In this document: positions 36,914 to 43,888 of the stretch, piece after piece
How the letters are laid out: each line of letters starts with the position of its first letter
Numbering within the stretch: the first letter of the stretch is position 1
Assembly: GCA_041671525.1 (NCBI GenBank)
Contig: JBAZBJ010000013.1
Span: 1-44,583 of the forward strand
DNA: 44,583 bases
Direction of reading: 5' to 3'
Source: UBA11098 sp041671525
GTDB taxonomy: Bacteria; Patescibacteriota; Minisyncoccia; Moranbacterales; UBA2206
The notes under the pieces: generated by a model
Seen by the model: only the letters and a program-made list of their open reading frames with translations
Databases searched by the model: none
Told to the model about the DNA's origin: nothing
Program-made: the position numbers and the translations under genes

Positions 36914-36945
36914 CTACGAATTACGAATTTATACGAATGTACGAA
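36914..36945. repeat. half element of the ACGAATT family (left arm only)
   Basis: CTACGAATTACGAATTTATA... agrees with the left arm of copies at 27026 and 28235, at the same short distance before a start codon (ispH, 7 bases), but the mirrored right arm is absent. Confidence 0.65.
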
Positions 36946-36988
36946 AAACAGTTCCTAAGATTTATTCTTGGAAAGTATTTTGCTAGAA

Positions 36989-38215
36989 TTATTTTAATTT
37001 TTTTATTAACTCTTCAATCTTCACAATCTCACCTTTTTCTTCACTGCGTTTTTTCACTTCCACGCCGCCGGCGGTCAGGGATTTTTCGCCAATCACTATT
37101 CTATATGGCAAGCCGATCAGATCCGCATCGGCCAGTTTTTGCCCGGCGGTCGCATCACGATCATCAAACAAAACTTCGATGCCCGCTTTTTGCAGATCAG
37201 CATAAATTTTTTCCGCTTCCTCATTTTTGTTCAGACTGAGCAGATGCACCCGGAACGGCGCCACGGCTTCCGGCCAGACCATACCTTTGTCGTCATGCAG
37301 CACTTCCACGATGGTGCCCATGAGCCGGCCCAGGCCGATGCCATAACAACCCATGATGACTTCTTGCTCTTGGCCTTTTTCGTCTTTCACCTTGAAATCA
37401 AATGGGGCGGTGAATTTATTTTTCAAACTGAAAATATTGCCCACTTCAATCGCTTTTTCTTTGCGAAAATCCGTGCCCTTGCAACTCGGACAGACTTCGG
37501 TTTCCATTTTGATCTCTTCGTTGATAGCCAAGCCACATTTGTTGCAGATGTGGATCAAGTCTTCGCCGGCCGACGTCACGGCCTGATATTCATGCGAATA
37601 TTTGGCAAAAGATCCGCCGGACGCAAAAGTTTTATAGGTCTGTTCGCCAATCCCGGCACGCTCAAAAATATTTTCATACGCCTTGGCGGCTTTTTCATAA
37701 TAAGCATTAAAATCTTCCTCCGTCAGATGAAAAGAATATAGATCCTTCATCATAAATTCTCGTCCGCGCAGAATGCCGGATTTGCTGCGCAGCTCCATGC
37801 GAAACTTGTTTTGGAACTGATAGATGGCAAAAGGAAAATCTTTGTAGGAATTCACAAACTTTTGCGCCAAAGGCACGATGACTTCTTCGTGCGTCGGCCC
37901 TAGCGCCATTTCGCGTTCGCTTCCATCTTTGACCTTGTACAGATCATCCATCGTGTCCCAGCGCCCGGTCTTCAGCCAATTTTCTTTGGGCTGCAATGTC
38001 GGCATGAAAATCTCCTGCCCACCAATCGCATTGATCTCTTCCCGAATAATATTTTCGATTTTCTTGACCGTCCGCAAACCCAACGGCAACAGTGTATACA
38101 CGCCCGCCATCAGTTTATCGATAAAGCCCGCCCGGATCAGCAGCTGCGCGTTGATGCTGACTTCGTCCTTCAAAGCGTCTTTTTGGGTCTTGGTGAAAAG
38201 TTGGGATTGTTTCAT
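36989..38215 (-). CDS. proS: proline--tRNA ligase lacking the INS editing domain
   Basis: Class II synthetase charging tRNA-Pro. The 408-residue product is ~165 shorter than the E. coli enzyme (572). Start (MKQSQLFTKTQKDALKDEVS), motif 1, motif 2 (FRMELRSKSGILRGREF, about 138-154) and motif 3 (GCYGIGLGRLMGTIVE, about 290) are present, and the anticodon domain closes with RDATAGQKLADADLIGLP. Between motifs 2 and 3, where INS would sit, there is a short segment with four Cys (C224, C227, C242, C245: ICNKC...CPSC), a probable zinc ribbon. Proofreading of Ala-tRNA-Pro may be done in trans by the YbaK-type protein at 30882-31379. Confidence 0.95.
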   Translation of the reverse strand: MKQSQLFTKTQKDALKDEVSINAQLLIRAGFIDKLMAGVYTLLPLGLRTVKKIENIIREEINAIGGQEIFMPTLQPKENWLKTGRWDTMDDLYKVKDGSEREMALGPTHEEVIVPLAQKFVNSYKDFPFAIYQFQNKFRMELRSKSGILRGREFMMKDLYSFHLTEEDFNAYYEKAAKAYENIFERAGIGEQTYKTFASGGSFAKYSHEYQAVTSAGEDLIHICNKCGLAINEEIKMETEVCPSCKGTDFRKEKAIEVGNIFSLKNKFTAPFDFKVKDEKGQEQEVIMGCYGIGLGRLMGTIVEVLHDDKGMVWPEAVAPFRVHLLSLNKNEEAEKIYADLQKAGIEVLFDDRDATAGQKLADADLIGLPYRIVIGEKSLTAGGVEVKKRSEEKGEIVKIEELIKKLK

Positions 38216-38248
38216 ATTTTTGATCTTAATTGTGTTAATAGTCTATTA

Positions 38249-38279
38249 TAAAAAGCCTCATTTGCCAAATGGAAGGTGC
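38249..38279 (-). terminator. Rho-independent terminator after the aspartoacylase-like gene
   Basis: Minus-strand hairpin CCTTCCATTTG/CAAATGAGG followed by CTTTTTATAAT. It ends the transcript of the four-gene cluster and lies before proS. The TATAAT at 38250-38245 may be a -10 for proS, but no -35 is visible. Confidence 0.6.
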
Positions 38280-38282
38280 TCA

Positions 38283-39008
38283 TCATGTTAATTTAACCAA
38301 CACCCTCTCGGGTTTAATTTTCTTCAATTTATAACACGCTATGCCGGGATATTGACCGACAAAAACTGGATAAAATCCCTTCACTTTTTTCCAATCCTGC
38401 AACTTTATCCCAGTCTTATTTTTTGCTTTAATTTTCCCAATGACTGTAAAGAATTCTCTGCCCTTCATTTCATCGTTAAAATTGGAAGGTTTATCCTCGC
38501 TGTTCAAAAAATCCTTCAATACCTTTTTCAGCTCCTTCTTTATCCCGACATCTGATTTCTTTCCGCTTTCTATTTCAATACCAATTCCGCTTTTCACAAA
38601 AGTAACAAGTGAACCGTTTGTTTCCCCAGCATCCGGCCAAATTACAATTTTTTTAATATCAAAACGTAAGGCTAATTTCAGATTTTTTAAATTTAGCCTG
38701 GTTATTATGATAAATATCCCAGTCCTTGAGACGGTCCCATGCAAATCGACAACACAATCATATTTTTGTATTTTTTTCAAAAGTACGCGGGCGCGCCTTT
38801 CTTCATAATTCCCTTTTGCATTGCCCGGAAAAACCCGGTTCAGATCGGCCTCAATAAACCTCACTTTTTTCTTTAGGGCTTTTGGATTAGCAATTATTGT
38901 GCTGAATTTTTTCCGAAGTTTGTTTTTTTTCAACTCTCCAATGACATCAACTCCGACCTGCTCATCACCATGCGTTGCTGTGACAAATAATATTTTTTTA
39001 TTTTCCAT
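38283..39008 (-). CDS. succinylglutamate desuccinylase/aspartoacylase-family enzyme (M14-like)
   Basis: Zinc-dependent amidase or carboxypeptidase of the AstE/AspA group. The 241-residue product starts MENKKILFVTATHGDEQVG with zinc ligands His13 and Glu16 (HGDE), then DLNRVFPG, and VVDLHGTVS with the third His (about 88). The C-terminal part is a lysine-rich beta region as in AspA. Family members remove acyl groups from amino acids (N-acetyl-Asp, N-succinyl-Glu). A GTG start at 39029 would overlap the racemase stop by four bases and is also possible. It is the last gene of an AT-rich cluster with a dipeptidase and an amino-acid racemase, so a role in amino-acid or peptide processing is inferred. 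Confidence 0.8.
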   Translation of the reverse strand: MENKKILFVTATHGDEQVGVDVIGELKKNKLRKKFSTIIANPKALKKKVRFIEADLNRVFPGNAKGNYEERRARVLLKKIQKYDCVVDLHGTVSRTGIFIIITRLNLKNLKLALRFDIKKIVIWPDAGETNGSLVTFVKSGIGIEIESGKKSDVGIKKELKKVLKDFLNSEDKPSNFNDEMKGREFFTVIGKIKAKNKTGIKLQDWKKVKGFYPVFVGQYPGIACYKLKKIKPERVLVKLT

Positions 39009-39025
39009 AAATTTATGTGAATTAA

Positions 39026-39727
39026 TCACCTCAATACCAGATTGACAATTTTCCTTGATACCACATCGAGCGGGTCGACAATTTTTTTCCCTTTTATTCC
39101 CAGCACGGAAAGCTCTGTGCAGCCCAAGATAATGGCCTCTGCTCCTTTTTTATTAAGATTGGTCATAATTGTCTTTATCTCTCTCGTATTCTTTGCGCTC
39201 ATACCACTCGCCTTAATACCATCAAATCCATAAATTATGTCCATGAGTTTCTGCTGATCTGAGTTTTTTGGAACAATTATGGAGAACCCTCTTTGCTTCA
39301 ACGCTTTTTCATAAATCTTGGACTTTATTGTCCCGTCAGTAGCCAATAATCCAATTTTTTTCAACCCGCGATATTTCATTTCTAAATAAGCCACCGTTTC
39401 ATTGATGATATTTATCAAGGGAAAATCAACATTAGCAGAAATTTTTTCAAATTGCGCATGAGCCGTGTTGCACGCGATTAAGCCAATATTCACATCTAAA
39501 CTTTTCATGGAATTGAAGGATTTAATTATTTCATCAGCAAAGTCTGAGCCCTCATTAAGACTTTTTGTTCTATCTTTTATTTGTGGGTTGGTAAAACAGA
39601 CCATTTTTATATGATCGCTATCACCTAGGGCCGGAGTATTTTCAACTATCTTTCTTTGAAGCTCAATACCTGCTAACGGACCCATCCCGCCCAATATTCC
39701 CAGCGTGAAATCTTCTTTTGATTTCAT
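39026..39727 (-). CDS. aspartate/glutamate racemase family protein
   Basis: Cofactor-independent racemase of the Asp/Glu/hydantoin superfamily. The 233-residue product has the start TLGILGGMGPLAGIELQRK (about 8-26), the first catalytic Cys in LIACNTAHAQFE (about 85), and the second in ILGCTELSVLG (about 203), with SDGTI-type KIGLLATDGTIKS between. Both catalytic cysteines are kept. Products could be D-Asp or D-Glu; D-Glu is needed for peptidoglycan. The start codon overlaps the stop codon of the M19 gene by 4 bases (ATGA), and the M14-like gene follows, so the three are one transcript. Confidence 0.9.
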   Translation of the reverse strand: MKSKEDFTLGILGGMGPLAGIELQRKIVENTPALGDSDHIKMVCFTNPQIKDRTKSLNEGSDFADEIIKSFNSMKSLDVNIGLIACNTAHAQFEKISANVDFPLINIINETVAYLEMKYRGLKKIGLLATDGTIKSKIYEKALKQRGFSIIVPKNSDQQKLMDIIYGFDGIKASGMSAKNTREIKTIMTNLNKKGAEAIILGCTELSVLGIKGKKIVDPLDVVSRKIVNLVLR

Positions 39728-40665
39728 AAAACTTTTTTCAAAAATTTCAAATAATTTTTATACGCAATTTTTTCATATACCTCCTCCCCAAATCTATCTC
39801 TAATTTTTTCCAATAACTCACCTAGATCATCAATGCATTCAAGCCCCTCTACGAAACCGGATGATATTCCTCCAAAATCGCTGCCAATCATGACGGAATC
39901 AGGAGAAATTGCATAAACATAGATGAAATGACTCAGCACGTCTTCCAGCGTAATGCTTTCGCTCTTTCCCACATATTTTCGAGAAAAAAATATCCCCTGT
40001 ACACCCCTTTTTTCACCCAACTCCTTGATCTGCCTGAAATTAAAGTTTCGATCATCCCCACAAAGATCAAAGCAATTTCCGTGAGAAATCATGACCGGCT
40101 TTTGACTTATAAGCAAAACATCCCTGAAGGTTTCCTCATTAGTATGCGCAAGGTCAACTATTATTCCCAACTCATTAGCCTTGATCAAAAATTTTCTCCC
40201 CAATTCAGTTAATCCTCCATCACTCTTGCAATCGGAAGCCAAACTGTTTTTTTGTCCCCAGACCAAACCAGCGGAACGTAAACCCAGTTCATATAATTTA
40301 TCAAGAGCATCAATATTTTCTTCATCCACAAAATCAATTCCCTCAATGTGAATCAGGATGCCTGTCATATCGGAATTGGTTAAAATATCCAAATCTTTTT
40401 TTGACTTAACAAGCATCAATTTTTCATTACTTGATATTATGTCTAGGTATTCTTTGATTTGATCTTCAGCCAACTTAATTTTTTCAAGATTACCCAAATT
40501 TGCAACTTCCTCTGGATTGAGAAAAACTGAAGTTGTAACCAACTTGATAGGGCTTCTGATCAACTCCTCAAAGCCAGTTTGAAATTTGGCACTGTCTTCT
40601 TTTACGTTTTTTACATGCGACAAAACATCCTGATGCGCATCGAATATTATCTTATTCATACTCAT
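39724..40665 (-). CDS. M19 (membrane/renal) dipeptidase family protein
   Basis: Zinc dipeptidase of family M19. The 313-residue product has the binuclear zinc ligands DAHQDVLS (His11, Asp13), a bridging Glu in LIHIEGIDF (about 108), His in VDLAHTNEE (about 171) and in MISHGNCFDLC (about 193), and GSDFGGISS (Asp about 264). M19 enzymes cut dipeptides with a D- or L-residue at the C-terminus, and some cleave D-amino-acid-containing peptides. No signal peptide is seen, so it would act in the cytoplasm. It heads the racemase and M14-like genes; a route breaking down peptides with D-Asp/D-Glu is a plausible inference. Confidence 0.9.
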   Translation of the reverse strand: MSMNKIIFDAHQDVLSHVKNVKEDSAKFQTGFEELIRSPIKLVTTSVFLNPEEVANLGNLEKIKLAEDQIKEYLDIISSNEKLMLVKSKKDLDILTNSDMTGILIHIEGIDFVDEENIDALDKLYELGLRSAGLVWGQKNSLASDCKSDGGLTELGRKFLIKANELGIIVDLAHTNEETFRDVLLISQKPVMISHGNCFDLCGDDRNFNFRQIKELGEKRGVQGIFFSRKYVGKSESITLEDVLSHFIYVYAISPDSVMIGSDFGGISSGFVEGLECIDDLGELLEKIRDRFGEEVYEKIAYKNYLKFLKKVL

Positions 40666-40713
40666 AATTTAATTAATTTATCGTATATTTAAATCTTTAT
40701 TAATTTTTTATTT

Positions 40714-40743
40714 CGGAGAGTTTGCAATATTGCAAACTCTCCG
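40714..40743. promoter_or_regulatory. perfect 30-bp palindrome after the 403-residue gene
   Basis: CGGAGAGTTTGCAAT/ATTGCAAACTCTCCG: two perfect 15-bp arms with no loop on paper, lying 5 bases after the stop codon at 40749 and ~50 bases before the M19 start. There is no T run on the minus strand, so it may be an mRNA 3' stabilising stem, an operator or a mobile repeat rather than a terminator. Confidence 0.7.
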
Positions 40744-40748
40744 TACTT

Positions 40749-41960
40749 CTACACATACCTTCTGACAACATCCAGGAGGCAATGAAATTTATTCATCTCC
40801 TCCATGCTCATCGCCTTAATTTCTTCAGGAACATACATTTTTTCTCCTGACTCAATGAGATCGTACTGAGAGAAAAAATTTCCTCCTTCGAGAGTAAAAT
40901 CGATCCTCTTTCCAATCTCAGAAAAGAAAAACTGCTGAGCAATGCTCCGGAGTCTCTCATTGAAGACTCCACTTATTTGACGATTTTGAAGATTTCTTTC
41001 TACCTGACTCAATTTCGTCAAACTTGGTTGATTGGCCTCTTTCAAGGCGACTTTTTTCTCGGAGCTAAGAGCGAAAAATTCCTTGAGACTCCGGAAGATA
41101 TGATCCATTTCTTCCTTCTCACTTTCCAGCGAACCTAAACGAAAAGAAAATGAAGGCACAACCTTGAGAACCAGGGTCTCTGGCAGATAATTGAGTTCCG
41201 CACACATCCTGGAGTAAATATGCTTTACTTTTTCTCGAAAGCTTTCCCGAAGAGCATATTTCACCATGTCGGGGCCAGATAACTCATAAACCGCATCACC
41301 CAAGGATTTTCTTTGTCCCAAAATAGAATTGAGCATAATCGCCGCTTCAACCCTGGGAATAATTCCTCCTAAAAAATCGGCATCCCGCCCTTCGACCAAC
41401 AAACTCATAGCCTCACTCGCCGCCAGAACGCCTTGCGCGACGTTTTTTTGACTGAAACAGATCCGCGTTTTACCGTCAAAAGCGACTGCCCTTGCAAAGA
41501 GTTCTGGATCGATCCTGCACATCACCTCCACCAACTCAGAAACCATAGCCGCTTCCTGATGTAGAAATTGTGACTCTGTGTAAACCGAGTCCTTGCCGAA
41601 AACGCTCTGCATACTTTCATAATGCACCTGCGCCGGATTTTTCTTGTTTGCCGCAAACTCGGCTGGCCCATTCAGGCCTTCTGCAAAATGGCCAAATGGA
41701 ACAAGAACATTATCTTCCCGAGCCAATACACTTTTCTTTCCCCCATGGATAATTTTACTTGGCCAAAAATTCTGATCTTTCAGCAAAAGATTGCGATCAA
41801 ATATGGCACAAGGTATTCCGCAGGAAAATAGCAACAGATTGGAAAGATAGTGATTACCCAAGTGTCCGGTTCTTGCAACGAAACGACCCTGTCTTTTCAG
41901 CTCAACCAAATCATTGATACTGAAAGCACTTCCATCTTCGACAAGAAAACCTTTTTTCAT
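40749..41960 (-). CDS. 403-residue protein of unknown function
   Basis: I do not recognise a family. The product is soluble, with no signal peptide or membrane segment. Helical content looks high; residues 280-330 (SLESEKEEMDHIFRSLKEFF...) could be a coiled coil and the C-terminus EEIKAMSMEEMNKFHCLLDV is also helical. Possible motifs are FVARTGHLGNHYLSNLLL (about 28-45) and the Cys pair near residue 50 (CGIPC). The gene has exceptional expression signals: TTGACA promoter, ~185-base structured leader, AGGAGG Shine-Dalgarno (41974-41969) 8 bases before ATG. Downstream lie the M19, racemase and M14-like genes after a perfect palindrome. The role may be peptide or amino-acid related only by neighbourhood. 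Confidence 0.7.
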   Translation of the reverse strand: MKKGFLVEDGSAFSINDLVELKRQGRFVARTGHLGNHYLSNLLLFSCGIPCAIFDRNLLLKDQNFWPSKIIHGGKKSVLAREDNVLVPFGHFAEGLNGPAEFAANKKNPAQVHYESMQSVFGKDSVYTESQFLHQEAAMVSELVEVMCRIDPELFARAVAFDGKTRICFSQKNVAQGVLAASEAMSLLVEGRDADFLGGIIPRVEAAIMLNSILGQRKSLGDAVYELSGPDMVKYALRESFREKVKHIYSRMCAELNYLPETLVLKVVPSFSFRLGSLESEKEEMDHIFRSLKEFFALSSEKKVALKEANQPSLTKLSQVERNLQNRQISGVFNERLRSIAQQFFFSEIGKRIDFTLEGGNFFSQYDLIESGEKMYVPEEIKAMSMEEMNKFHCLLDVVRRYV

Positions 41961-41989
41961 CCTTTATTCCTCCTATTTTGTTTAAGGTA

Positions 41990-42017
41990 CAAAAAACAGC
42001 CTAGAAACTAGGCTGTT
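41990..42017 (-). terminator. terminator hairpin in the leader of the 403-residue gene
   Basis: Minus-strand AACAGCCTAG-ttt-CTAGGCTGTT (10-bp perfect stem) followed by TTTTT. It lies between the promoter and the AGGAGG of the gene at 40749-41960, so it must be overcome for expression. The same 13 bases CTAGGCTGTTTTT occur 74 bases upstream (42078-42066), giving a competing pairing partner. Confidence 0.8.
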
Positions 42018-42045
42018 CATAAGTATTTAAAGATTGGATGTAAAG

Positions 42046-42132
42046 TTAAAAAGTTTTAAACACATAAAAACAGCCTAGTTTAGCAGGACGCAACCATAGC
42101 GGCATATGTTTTCTGTAGTTAAAACTGTTCAT
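42046..42132 (-). CDS. candidate 28-residue leader peptide
   Basis: A small ORF in the leader, ATG at 42132-42130 and TAA at 42048-42046. It encodes MNSFNYRKHMPLWLRPAKLG followed by CFYVFKTF, with seven aromatic residues of 28. No clear Shine-Dalgarno precedes it, so translation is uncertain. Its 3' part (CTA GGC TGT TTT) covers the upstream copy of the terminator arm sequence, which is where ribosome position would matter in attenuation. It may instead be a chance ORF within a structured RNA. Confidence 0.35.
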   Translation of the reverse strand: MNSFNYRKHMPLWLRPAKLGCFYVFKTF

Positions 42133-42138
42133 GTGTTT
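42058..42138 (-). promoter_or_regulatory. structured leader domain (candidate riboswitch or attenuator sensor)
   Basis: Minus-strand 5' arm 42138-42125 (AAACACATGAACAG) pairs with 3' arm 42073-42058 (CTGTTTTTATGTGTTT), closing an 81-nt domain. The 3' arm includes part of the CTAGGCTGTT copy that can alternatively pair with the terminator's 5' arm. Formation of this domain would favour the terminator; its absence would favour an antiterminator. I do not recognise a known riboswitch consensus. Confidence 0.5.
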
Positions 42139-42152
42139 TATTTATTATTCCC

Positions 42153-42180
42153 ACTTTATCACAATATGATTTCTTGTCAA
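42153..42180 (-). promoter_or_regulatory. promoter of the 403-residue gene
   Basis: Minus-strand TTGACA (42180-42175), 16-base spacer, extended -10 TGATAAAGT with TAAAGT at 42158-42153. The -35 overlaps the stop codon region of the HIT gene. The start is near 42147, giving a ~185-base leader. Confidence 0.65.
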
Positions 42181-42632
42181 GCTTTGATCTTTTCCGCTAG
42201 CTTCGCCAGTTCAGTATCATCCGCTCTTTTGTAGTCATGCGAGGAAATGTAGCCTTCATATTTTTCAAAATATTTTTCCACGCGGGATTCACTTGGCTGC
42301 CACTTGGCCATGTCCGCCGTGCCGTGCATCGGGAAAAGCTTGGCGTGGATGTGATCCACTCCGAAACCCTCAAAAATCATGCCGGTGCGCCCCACATCCT
42401 CCAGCTTGGCATCCAACAGCTTGCCGACTTTTTTGGCCGCCTGGGTCAATCCAGCCAAAACATCATCCGGCAGGTCAAAAGCATAGCTCGAGAAATGTTC
42501 TTTGGTGATCACCACGGAAAAACCTTCGGTGTTGGGAAAAATCGACAAAAAGGCCAGATGCAATTCATCCTCCCAAATTTTGTGCGCCGGCAGTTCTCCC
42601 GCCACGATTTTACAAAAAATGCAATCCCTCAT
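42177..42632 (-). CDS. HIT-family hydrolase
   Basis: Histidine triad nucleotide-binding hydrolase. The 151-residue product starts MRDCIFCKIVAGELPAHKIW, the typical HIT start with CxxC, and has the triad region as VDHIHAKLFPMHG (about 93-105). The first two His (H94, H96, the second being the nucleophile) are present; the third position is Lys98 instead of His, a variant of the HxHxH motif. The C-terminus is extended by about 35 residues over the shortest members. Usual reactions are hydrolysis of adenosine phosphoramidates or dinucleotide polyphosphates. The earlier in-frame start at 42758 is not preferred because 42 residues precede the conserved start. Confidence 0.88.
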   Translation of the reverse strand: MRDCIFCKIVAGELPAHKIWEDELHLAFLSIFPNTEGFSVVITKEHFSSYAFDLPDDVLAGLTQAAKKVGKLLDAKLEDVGRTGMIFEGFGVDHIHAKLFPMHGTADMAKWQPSESRVEKYFEKYEGYISSHDYKRADDTELAKLAEKIKA

Positions 42633-42636
42633 AATT

Positions 42637-42966
42637 TTAACGCGATATTCTGGCAGCGTAATTAAACGCAAAAAAATATTTCTGCCAAGATTCGTCCGTT
42701 GAAGCGTATTCATTTTTGCCAAAAAAATGGTCGACGATCGCCTCTCTGGCTCGAGCAATTTCCCGAAAACGTTTTTTATTTTTTTGATCAGAAAGTGTCA
42801 GATCCAAAAGCTCCAGAGCTCTTTCAAAAGCCAGCTGACTAAACTGCGCATTCTTAATCTTCCATTTCACCGTCCGCTCAATCTCGCTGCCGATGTTCGC
42901 CATCTGCTCGAAAAATGAAAGCTCGTTCCAGTGTCCGGCGGCTAAATTTTTGTGTTGAAAACTCAT
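42637..42966 (-). CDS. conserved CPR hypothetical protein (helical)
   Basis: A 109-residue, mostly helical product with conserved-looking start MSFQHKNLAAGHWNELSF and EQMANIGSEIERTVKWK, then ERALELLDLTLSDQKNKK and the C-terminus SWQKYFFAFNYAARISR. I recall close relatives across Parcubacteria and other CPR genomes, annotated hypothetical; this is memory, not a search. No catalytic motif is evident. It overlaps the DUF5674 gene by four bases (ATGA) and precedes the HIT gene by 4 bases, so the three are one transcript. Confidence 0.7.
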   Translation of the reverse strand: MSFQHKNLAAGHWNELSFFEQMANIGSEIERTVKWKIKNAQFSQLAFERALELLDLTLSDQKNKKRFREIARAREAIVDHFFGKNEYASTDESWQKYFFAFNYAARISR

Positions 42967-43310
42967 TTAATAACAATTTTATCCACTACTTTTATTATTC
43001 TTTCTCTTGTTTCAACACTCTCGACGCCACGACTGCGATTGTTCTGCGACGGCCGGAGATTAATCATGGAGTCAAACTCGACAAAATCCTCACCGACAAG
43101 TTCCGGATAAAGATTGATGCCCCACAGATTTTTTTGTTCAGAGCCTTTTTCAAGGAGCAGTGCTTCTTCGTCTGCATGCAAATCTGCATCCAAAACCAAA
43201 ATTTCTTTTTCGATATCAACCACGCCCTTGACCAAATTGCCAAACATCTTTTCGGCCATCATTTTTAACTCACCCAGACTTATTTTTTCTCCATTTTGTA
43301 GTATTTTCAT
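42963..43310 (-). CDS. DUF5674 family protein
   Basis: The 115-residue product matches the DUF5674 pattern as I know it: LGELKMMAEKMFGNLVKGVV, VDIEKEILVLDADLHADEEA, NLWGINLYPEL, EFDSMINLRPSQNNRSRGVE and a C-terminal RERIIKVVDKIV. Acidic residues in DLHADEE and the HADEE motif suggest a metal or nucleotide site, but no activity is known to me. The family is common in CPR and some other bacteria. It lies upstream of, and overlaps, the helical 109-residue gene. Confidence 0.8.
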   Translation of the reverse strand: MKILQNGEKISLGELKMMAEKMFGNLVKGVVDIEKEILVLDADLHADEEALLLEKGSEQKNLWGINLYPELVGEDFVEFDSMINLRPSQNNRSRGVESVETRERIIKVVDKIVIK

Positions 43311-43373
43311 ATCCCAAGTTTAACACAAATAAAATCTCCAATCAACCACTTAATCCGGCGCTTCGATAAATTT

Positions 43374-43787
43374 TTATTTACTAAATTTTTCCGCGTATCT
43401 GGCAATTTCCGCGTGCAAAGACGACACGGAATCAAAATTTTTGAAATCCGCCGGGTCGATCCACTGAAATTCCGTATGCTCATGACTCAATCGCACCTCA
43501 CCGCTCACATAGTCACACACAAAGGTAATGCCAATCTTGAATTCACCATTATCTTTGGCAAACGAAAAAACATTGAACGGTTCGCCGACTGTCGTTTCAA
43601 GTCCAACCTCTTCTCGAATTTCTCGCCTCAACTCTTCCTGCGGCGCGACATTCTCATCCATGCCACCACCCACCGTTTCCCAAACGCCGGCCTTGTGATC
43701 ATCAGCCTCACTGCGTTTCACAATCAAAATTTTCCCGTCGCCGCGCCGGATGATGCCTTTGACCGCCACTCCAAATTGCTTACCCAT
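43374..43787 (-). CDS. Nudix hydrolase
   Basis: Nudix phosphohydrolase of 137 residues. The Nudix box is GGGMDENVAPQEELRREIRE plus EVGLE (about 42-66), with the REXXEE core (REIREE) intact, and EWETVGGGM preceding as in the ADP-ribose/8-oxo-dGTP type. It lacks any extra domain. A second Nudix gene is at 5949-6401, but the two are only distantly alike. A terminator (43849-43872) precedes it, so it starts a new transcript. The substrate cannot be told from sequence. Confidence 0.9.
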   Translation of the reverse strand: MGKQFGVAVKGIIRRGDGKILIVKRSEADDHKAGVWETVGGGMDENVAPQEELRREIREEVGLETTVGEPFNVFSFAKDNGEFKIGITFVCDYVSGEVRLSHEHTEFQWIDPADFKNFDSVSSLHAEIARYAEKFSK

Positions 43788-43848
43788 ATTTTATCAAATC
43801 TAATTTTATATTTCTCTATCCTATTACAAATTACCCTTTTTGCCAAGC

Positions 43849-43872
43849 AAAAAAAGCGTTGCCGCCTTTTTC
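43849..43872 (-). terminator. Rho-independent terminator after the small coiled-coil gene
   Basis: Minus-strand stem AAAAAGGCG/CGCTTTTTTT with a GCAA-type loop, 17 bases after the stop codon at 43889. Confidence 0.7.
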
Positions 43873-43888
43873 AAAAATATCGAATGGA

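Noticed and set aside
42058..42138. T-box or other known riboswitch
   Set aside because: The T-box sequence (AGGGTGGNACCGCG) and consensus cores of other riboswitch classes I know are absent, so the element is reported as unclassified.
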